From: Clostridia bacterium
Lineage (GTDB): Bacteria > Aerophobota > Aerophobia > Aerophobales > AE-B3A
Length of the DNA: 17,998 nt
Assembly (NCBI GenBank): GCA_030610745.1
Contig: JAUWRC010000015.1
Location: 1-17,998 of the forward strand
Direction of reading: 5' to 3'
Shown here piece after piece: positions 13,230 to 17,998 of this stretch. The notes beneath the pieces were generated by a model that was not told where the DNA came from, did not search any database, and saw nothing but the letters and a program-made list of their open reading frames with translations. Position 1 is the stretch's first letter. Every line of letters begins with the position of its first letter. The position numbers were made by a program, and so were the translations under genes.

Positions 13230-14432
13230 GTGAAGGACAAACTCATAGCAGGGCTGGATATCGGAACTACTAAAATCTGTGTTCTTATTGCCAGGATAAA
13301 ACAGGGAGAAGATTTTGAAATTTTAGGGGTAGGGACAGCTCCTTCTCAAGGTTTAACCAAGGGAGTAATTACTGATATTAAGAAAACTTCTTCTATGATT
13401 AAAGCGGCTGTGAGAAAGGCTGAGGCTAGAGCAGGCTTGAAAATAAAGCGGATATGGGTTAGTATCGCTGGAGGCCATATCCAGGGGACAAATAGCCAGG
13501 GTTTTATCAAGATAGAAAAAGAGGATAAGAGAATTACCTCTAAAGAGGTAGAAAAGGCTTTGGAGGAGACGTCCCATATTATTCTTCCCTCAGACAAAGA
13601 GATTATTCATATTCTTCCTCAGGAATTCGTTATTAATGGGCAAAACGAAGTAAAAGATCCTATTGGTATAACTGGGACAACTCTAGGAGCGAGGGCGCAT
13701 GTTATTACTGCTTCCTCCAATTGTCGACAGGATATTGAGAATAGTGTAGAATCCCTGAGATATAAATGCGAAGGGATAACTCTTCAGTGTCTGGCTTCTA
13801 GCATGGCTACCCTTTCTCCTGATGAGGAGGATTTGGGAGTAGCCCTTCTGGATATAGGAGGAGGGACTACTGATTTAGCCGTATTTTTGAAAAAAGGGAT
13901 GAGATTTACCTATGTGTTGGGGGTAGGAGGCAATCAGATTACCAATGATATTGCTGTGGGTTTTCATACTACTAAAGTAAAGGCAGAAGAGATGAAAATA
14001 GGATATGGAGCTGCCTTGCCGGGTTATTTTAAGAAGGAAGAAGGAATAGAAGTAGAAAAGGTAGCCGAGAGAGGGGTTTATAGAATCAAAGAGAAAGATC
14101 TTCTTGGGGTGATTCAGCCGCGGGTAGAAGAGATGTTCGAGCTGGTTGACAAGGAACTAAAGAAAAGTGGGTATAAAGATTTAATAACAGCAGGAATAGT
14201 GCTTACAGGAGGGAGTTCTTTATTGAGAGGAATTAAGGAAAAAGCCGAAGAGGTACTTGGCTTACCCACAAGAATAGGCTATACTAACATAAAAGATCCG
14301 CAAGAGCTAGCCAATCCTATTTATGCTACCAGTGTGGGTTTAATTCTTTATGGAATAAAAAGAAGAAAAGAACTTGCCTCCAAAGCCAAATTCGGAGTAA
14401 GAGTGAAGAAGTGGCTGAAGGATTTTTTCTAG
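13230..14432 (+). CDS. ftsA: Cell division protein FtsA
   Basis: An actin-like ATPase that tethers FtsZ filaments to the membrane and recruits the divisome. Numbering here is from an upstream GTG at 13218. Phosphate-1 motif GLDIGTTK lies at 12-19, phosphate-2 LLDIGGGTTDL at 210-220 and the adenosine motif GIVLTGGSSLLRG at 326-338. The C-terminal KFGVRVKKWLKDFF is the amphipathic membrane-targeting helix. I prefer the GTG at 13230 because GGGGA lies just upstream and the protein then begins MKDKLIAGLDIGTT, as usual. The longer start at 13218 cannot be excluded. ftsZ, the normal next gene, is absent; pdxA overlaps the stop codon. Confidence 0.95.
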   Translation: MKDKLIAGLDIGTTKICVLIARIKQGEDFEILGVGTAPSQGLTKGVITDIKKTSSMIKAAVRKAEARAGLKIKRIWVSIAGGHIQGTNSQGFIKIEKEDKRITSKEVEKALEETSHIILPSDKEIIHILPQEFVINGQNEVKDPIGITGTTLGARAHVITASSNCRQDIENSVESLRYKCEGITLQCLASSMATLSPDEEDLGVALLDIGGGTTDLAVFLKKGMRFTYVLGVGGNQITNDIAVGFHTTKVKAEEMKIGYGAALPGYFKKEEGIEVEKVAERGVYRIKEKDLLGVIQPRVEEMFELVDKELKKSGYKDLITAGIVLTGGSSLLRGIKEKAEEVLGLPTRIGYTNIKDPQELANPIYATSVGLILYGIKRRKELASKAKFGVRVKKWLKDFF

Positions 14433-15424
14433 TGAACCATCTTAAGCCAGTGATAGGCATTACCATGGGGGATGCTGCCGGTGTAGGCCCTGAAATTATT
14501 GTTATGGCTCTTGCTAGGGATGAGATTCGGAATATTTGTAACCCAGTAGTTATCGGAGATGCGGCTATCATTCAGCAGGCTCTTCAAATTATGGGTAGTT
14601 CAGTCAAGATTAGAAAGATAAGGGGAGTAAACGAGGCTCAGTTTGCTAAGGGAACTATTGAAGTTGTGGATTTACATAATCTTAATCCTCGACTTGTTGC
14701 GAAGGGACAAATTAGTCCCCTGGCTGGTAAAGCAGCTTTTGAGTATCTTCGGTGTGCCGTTAATATGGCCTTATCAGGAGATATTAAGGCTGTAGTTACG
14801 GCTCCTTTGAATAAAGAGGCTCTTAATAAGGCGGGATACAGCTATCCTGGTCATACGGAGATCCTGGCTGAGCTCTGTGGGGCGAGGCAGATATGTATGA
14901 TGCTGGTGGCAGGAGACCTTCGCGCAGCTCATGTCAGCGGACATCTTTCATTAAGAGAAGCTTGTGATTTTTTAAGCAAAGAGAGGATTCTTACTGTTAT
15001 CAAGCTAGCTGTTGAGGCAGTTAAAAAAATGGGTATAGAAGAACCGCGAGTAGCCGTAGCTGGTCTTAATCCCCATGCCGGGGAAAAAGGTTTATTTGGA
15101 AAAGAGGAAATAGTTCATATTCTTCCTGCTGTTGAAGAAGCTTCCTCTCGCGGAGTAAATGTGGTCGGCCCTATACCACCGGACACCCTTTTTTATCGAG
15201 CTAAAAAGGGAGAGTTCGATTTAATTATAGCTATGTATCATGACCAGGGGCACATTCCTCTTAAAATGATTGGATTTCTTGAAGGAGTCAATATTACCCT
15301 TGGATTGCCCATTGTTCGTACTTCTGTTGGTCATGGTACTGCTTTTGATAAAGCTGGCAAGGGAACCGCTTCTCCTGAGAGTTTAATCAGAGCTGTTCAA
15401 TTAGCCACGCAATTGGTGAAATAA
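14432..15424 (+). CDS. pdxA: 4-hydroxythreonine-4-phosphate dehydrogenase (PdxA family)
   Basis: PdxA oxidises 4-phosphohydroxy-L-threonine with NAD, supplying the amine partner used by PdxJ. I choose GTG at 14432, overlapping the ftsA stop (TAGTG) with AAGGA 9 nt upstream. This gives 330 residues and the typical start NHLKPVIGITMGD. A GTG at 14411 would add 7 residues. Substrate motif GHTE (140-143) and metal-site His residues H171, H215 and H270 (AMYHDQGHIPLK) are present. The N-terminal motif reads MGDAAGVGPEI where PdxA usually has MGDPAGIGPEI. PdxA2 enzymes of the same family act on phosphorylated threonate or erythronate and cannot be excluded, but pdxJ on the opposite strand favours a B6 role. 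Confidence 0.9.
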   Translation: MNHLKPVIGITMGDAAGVGPEIIVMALARDEIRNICNPVVIGDAAIIQQALQIMGSSVKIRKIRGVNEAQFAKGTIEVVDLHNLNPRLVAKGQISPLAGKAAFEYLRCAVNMALSGDIKAVVTAPLNKEALNKAGYSYPGHTEILAELCGARQICMMLVAGDLRAAHVSGHLSLREACDFLSKERILTVIKLAVEAVKKMGIEEPRVAVAGLNPHAGEKGLFGKEEIVHILPAVEEASSRGVNVVGPIPPDTLFYRAKKGEFDLIIAMYHDQGHIPLKMIGFLEGVNITLGLPIVRTSVGHGTAFDKAGKGTASPESLIRAVQLATQLVK

Positions 15425-15430
15425 TTATTT

Positions 15431-15576
15431 ACCGCAGAGATCGCAAAGCACGCAGAAAGGAATCAAAAAATATAAGTAGCGGTGCGATTTATCGCACACT
15501 GTAGCGGTTTGATTTATCAAACAATGTCGGATAAATCCGACCGCTACTACTTAGCGTTCTTGGCGTACTCTGCGGT
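15431..15576. repeat. 146-nt nested palindromic element between pdxA and ahcY
   Basis: Outer imperfect inverted repeats of about 23 nt begin ACCGCAGAG (15431-15439) and end CTCTGCGGT (15568-15576). Between them lies an inner palindrome, 15475-15548, with exact arms AGTAGCGGT/ACCGCTACT. That inner element holds three perfect 16-nt hairpins: GTGCGAT-TT-ATCGCAC (15482-15497), GTTTGAT-TT-ATCAAAC (15507-15522) and GTCGGAT-AA-ATCCGAC (15526-15541). It looks like one repeat family inserted inside another. No coding sequence is present. Confidence 0.85.
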
Positions 15577-15614
15577 GGAAAAACTATATAACTAAATTTG
15601 AAAGGATGTCTTTC

Positions 15615-16871
15615 ATGGCAAATGATATTAAAGATATAAGGATGGCTTCAAGTGGGAAAAGTCGTATCCAATGGGCAGATTCAATGATGCCTGTTCTGCG
15701 ATTAATCAGAAATAGATTCTCTCAGGAAAAGCCCCTAAAAGGGATAAAGATAGCTGCTTGTCTACATGTAACTTCTGAGACGGCTAATCTGGCCAGAACA
15801 CTAAAAGAAGGAGGAGCAGCGATTCGTCTAAGTGCTTCTAACCCTTTGTCTACGCAGGATGAGGTGACTGCCTCTCTGGTAAAAGATTATGGAATCGATG
15901 TTTTTGCTGTCAGGGGGGAGAATAAAAAAACTTATTACTCTCATATTCATAGTGCTTTAGATATAGGTCCTCACATTACTATGGATGATGGAGCGGATTT
16001 AATTTCTACCATTCATTCAGAGCGAGAAGACCTGGTTAAGGAAATTTTAGGAGGAACAGAGGAGACCACTACAGGAGTGATTCGCCTTAGAAGTATGGCC
16101 AAAGAAGGTGTTTTAAAATATCCCATCATAGCTGTAAATGATGCAGACACCAAACACCTCTTTGACAATCGTTACGGGACTGGCCAATCTACTATTGATG
16201 GAATTCTGCGTGCTACTAATATCCTTTTAGCTGGCTCGGTCTTTGTAGTCTGTGGTTATGGTTGGTGTGGGCGAGGAATAGCCATGCGAGCTAGAGGAAT
16301 GGGAGCTAAGGTTATAGTTTGCGAGGTGGATCCCTTAAGGGCATTAGAGGCGAATATGGATGGCTATTTAGTGATGCCTCTGATCGAAGCTAGTACCCTG
16401 GGAGATATTTTCGTTACCAGCACCGGTGATAGAAGTGTTATTGCCGGCGAGCATTTTAAGCGAATGAAGGATGGAGCCATCGTGGCTAATGCTGGTCATT
16501 TCAATGTAGAGATTAATTTGAATGATTTAGAAAAACTTAGTCTGGAGAGAAAAAAGATAAGAAGAGATATTGAGCAGTTTAAATTAAAGAATGGGAAAAA
16601 GATAAATCTATTAGCAGAAGGTAGATTAGTTAATCTGGCCGCTGCTGAAGGTCATCCTTCTGGGGTTATGGATATGAGTTTTGCCAATCAGGCTCTCTCG
16701 TGTGAATATTTAGCCAAAGAGGGGAAGAGTTTGGGAAAAAAGGTTTATGAAGTTCCTGAAGATATTGATAGACAAGTTGCCCAATTAAAATTGAAGAGTA
16801 TGGGAATTAAGATTGATAAGTTAACTCAAGAGCAAAAAGATTATCTTTCTTCATGGAAGATAGGGACATAA
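15615..16871 (+). CDS. ahcY: Adenosylhomocysteinase (S-adenosylhomocysteine hydrolase)
   Basis: The NAD-dependent enzyme splits S-adenosylhomocysteine into adenosine and homocysteine, removing the product inhibitor of methyltransferases. Numbering is from an upstream ATG at 15606. Substrate-domain motifs are LHVTSETANLARTL (53-66), TMDDGADL (125-132) and TEETTTG (151-157). NDADTKHLFDN (178-188) holds the catalytic Lys/Asp. GYGWCGRG (217-224) is the NAD loop, with NAGHFN at 295-300. AAAGGA at 15601-15606 touches the first ATG but is 8 nt from the ATG at 15615, so I prefer the latter (MANDIKDIRM, 418 aa). It is the shorter form lacking the insertion seen in many proteobacteria and eukaryotes. 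It follows a 190-nt repeat-filled gap after pdxA. Confidence 0.97.
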   Translation: MANDIKDIRMASSGKSRIQWADSMMPVLRLIRNRFSQEKPLKGIKIAACLHVTSETANLARTLKEGGAAIRLSASNPLSTQDEVTASLVKDYGIDVFAVRGENKKTYYSHIHSALDIGPHITMDDGADLISTIHSEREDLVKEILGGTEETTTGVIRLRSMAKEGVLKYPIIAVNDADTKHLFDNRYGTGQSTIDGILRATNILLAGSVFVVCGYGWCGRGIAMRARGMGAKVIVCEVDPLRALEANMDGYLVMPLIEASTLGDIFVTSTGDRSVIAGEHFKRMKDGAIVANAGHFNVEINLNDLEKLSLERKKIRRDIEQFKLKNGKKINLLAEGRLVNLAAAEGHPSGVMDMSFANQALSCEYLAKEGKSLGKKVYEVPEDIDRQVAQLKLKSMGIKIDKLTQEQKDYLSSWKIGT

Positions 16872-16883
16872 AGGAGTATAGAA

Positions 16884-17207
16884 ATGATAGCTGTAGTAGA
16901 GACAGGGGGCAAACAACATCAGGTTAGCCCTGGCTGTACAATAAGGGTGGAGAAATTAGATGCTAAAAAGGGAGAGGAAGTAATATTAGATAAAGTTTTA
17001 ATGGTAAAGAAAGATGATGAGAGTCTTTTTGGCAATCCATTGGTGTCTGGAGCCAAAGTAATAACAGAAGTAACCAGGCAGGATAGAGCTAAAAAAATCA
17101 TTGTTTACAAATTCAAACGGCGCAAGAACTACCATCGCAAATATGGCCATCGCCAGGCATTTACTGAATTAAAAGTAAGGGAAATCCAGCTGGAACAATC
17201 AACGTAG
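16884..17207 (+). CDS. rplU: Ribosomal protein L21
   Basis: A 107-residue bL21 component of the large ribosomal subunit. MIAVVETGGKQHQVSPG at the start and IVYKFKRRKNYHRKYGHRQ (about 72-90) are the classic L21 signatures. AAAGGAG lies 7 nt before the ATG, and the gene begins 12 nt after ahcY, so it is probably cotranscribed. rpmA (L27) usually follows rplU but is missing; a tRNA gene comes next. The stop codon sits in the loop of a perfect 8-bp inverted repeat (AACAATCA 17194-17201, TGATTGTT 17209-17216) that lacks a following T run. Confidence 0.97.
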   Translation: MIAVVETGGKQHQVSPGCTIRVEKLDAKKGEEVILDKVLMVKKDDESLFGNPLVSGAKVITEVTRQDRAKKIIVYKFKRRKNYHRKYGHRQAFTELKVREIQLEQST

Positions 17208-17229
17208 CTGATTGTTGGAGAATTAGTTA

Positions 17230-17235
17230 TATAAT
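17230..17235 (+). promoter_or_regulatory. Possible -10 box for tRNA-Ser
   Basis: A perfect TATAAT lies about 30 nt before the mature tRNA 5' end, within AT-rich sequence. No good -35 hexamer is found at 16-18 nt spacing, so the tRNA may instead be read from the upstream operon. Confidence 0.3.
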
Positions 17236-17240
17236 AAAAA

Positions 17241-17261
17241 TAGCGATGTGATTCATCACAC
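17241..17261. repeat. Single-hairpin copy of the GAT-NN-ATC repeat
   Basis: TAGCG followed by TGTGAT-TC-ATCACA (17247-17260) matches one hairpin of the elements at 967-1016 and 15475-15548. The outermost pair is lost (A opposite C). It ends 4 nt before tRNA-Ser and would be part of the pre-tRNA leader. Confidence 0.65.
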
Positions 17262-17264
17262 TCT

Positions 17265-17360
<96 letters not shown>

Positions 17361-17362
17361 AA

Positions 17363-17390
17363 TTCGTTGCTCGTTGCTCGTATCTCGTGA
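17363..17390. repeat. Heptamer tract, four units
   Basis: TTCGTTG CTCGTTG CTCGTAT CTCGTGA starts 4 nt after the tRNA CCA end and runs into an AT palindrome GAAAAAATTTTTTC (17389-17402). It is the same word family as the tracts next to smpB and rnfE. A possible decayed GTAGCGG-type hairpin (GCAGCGGTTCGAGTTAATCAA) follows near 17416-17436. Confidence 0.85.
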
Positions 17391-17488
17391 AAAAATTTTT
17401 TCCTTGATTATCTTAGCAGCGGTTCGAGTTAATCAATCCCGTAAAAATAAATTTATGATATGATTAATTGGAGGCCTCACCAGATAAA

Positions 17489-17998
17489 ATGGGCAACAAA
17501 AATGAAATGTATAAAAATGCTCCCCTTGTTGAGACAGTTTTTGAGATAAGATTTTCAGGAGAGCCAGCCATTGAATGTAATAGGGACAAATTTTATGAGA
17601 GGATAAGAGATGTTTATCCTAAAGTTTTGATTCCCAAGTCATCCGAAGGCAGGGCGATGGCTTTAGAACCGTATAAATTCGAACGTAAAGATGGCTCCAA
17701 TGGAATTATACTCTCTATCAATAAAATGGCAGTGTATTGTAAAAAATATGAAGGTTTTAAGCTATTTGAAAAAGAGACGATGAAGATATTTTCTATCTTT
17801 GGAGAATTATTTAAGATACAAGAACTTAGCAGAACAGGGCTGCGTTATATAAATATTATACCTTTTACGAGGGAAAAAAATATTATTCCCATAAAGAATT
17901 ACTTGAATATTAAAATAGATTTACCAAAATCCATACCAACCGATTTTGAAAATCTAAATATAATTTTTGTATCTCAAACTGAAGAAGGAAGTATAACC
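17489..17998 (+). CDS. TIGR04255-like protein, N-terminal part (runs off the window)
   Basis: The frame is open from ATG 17489 to the last base (170 codons). The opening YKNAPLVETVFEIRFSGEP and the later RTGLRYINIIPFTREKN resemble TIGR04255, a sporadically distributed family of unknown function with an APL.E..FEIRF start and an RxGLRYIN motif. There is no signal peptide or membrane segment in the visible part. GGAGG (17470-17474) is 14 nt from the ATG, farther than ideal. Its sporadic distribution suggests an accessory gene. It begins a new segment after the repeat-rich gap behind tRNA-Ser. Confidence 0.65.
   Translation, partial: MGNKNEMYKNAPLVETVFEIRFSGEPAIECNRDKFYERIRDVYPKVLIPKSSEGRAMALEPYKFERKDGSNGIILSINKMAVYCKKYEGFKLFEKETMKIFSIFGELFKIQELSRTGLRYINIIPFTREKNIIPIKNYLNIKIDLPKSIPTDFENLNIIFVSQTEEGSIT

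Noticed and set aside
17194..17216. 8-bp perfect hairpin over the rplU stop as a rho-independent terminator
   Set aside because: The sequence after it is GGAGAATT with no T run, so it is only noted as a hairpin.

Overview
This looks like chromosomal DNA from a free-living, probably uncultured bacterium. It has moderate-to-low GC, long tight operons and several families of short non-coding repeats between genes. Host-type evidence: tmRNA/SmpB, an Rnf-type membrane subunit, FtsA/FtsQ/MurB for division and cell wall, DXP-type vitamin B6 genes (pdxJ, pdxA), DapB, and proteins with signal peptides plus long coiled coils. The gene set and repeat style resemble candidate-phylum bacteria such as Aerophobota, Omnitrophota or Atribacterota. 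This placement is an impression only; no gene here fixes the phylum. No phage, insertion sequence or CRISPR array is visible.

Layout. (1) 1-2611, plus strand: three coiled-coil genes in a row. The first is cut by the window edge, and the first and third are paralogues sharing a C-terminal hydrophobic tail. (2) 2622-7513, minus strand: a compact six-gene operon dapB-pdxJ-acpS-nnr-rho-rpmE with overlaps of 4-14 nt. It joins lysine/peptidoglycan precursor synthesis, B6 synthesis, acyl-carrier-protein activation, NAD(P)HX repair, transcription termination and ribosomal protein L31. (3) 7514-9577: a repeat-rich stretch holding ssrA (tmRNA), smpB and a solitary rnfE, all minus strand. (4) 9578-11271, plus strand: a homoserine-dehydrogenase-like oxidoreductase and a small MerR-type regulator, each behind a good sigma70-type promoter. 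(5) 11505-17207, plus strand: murB-ftsQ-ftsA-pdxA-ahcY-rplU, probably one transcription unit started by a promoter at 11443-11471. It is followed by tRNA-Ser(GCU). (6) 17489-end: start of a TIGR04255-like gene.

The most unusual structure is in the non-coding DNA. Tracts of degenerate 7-nt tandem repeats lie against gene ends. A separate family of short perfect hairpins follows the pattern GTNNGATNNATCNNAC, where the variable pair changes from copy to copy but always stays complementary. Some of these are nested inside larger palindromes. Other points of interest are the atypical tmRNA tag (ADLNPLALVPSLS), ftsA without ftsZ, rplU without rpmA, an isolated rnfE hemmed in by repeats, and the coiled-coil gene cluster. 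No clearly new multi-gene system is visible; the best candidates for undescribed biology are the hairpin family and the coiled-coil cluster.
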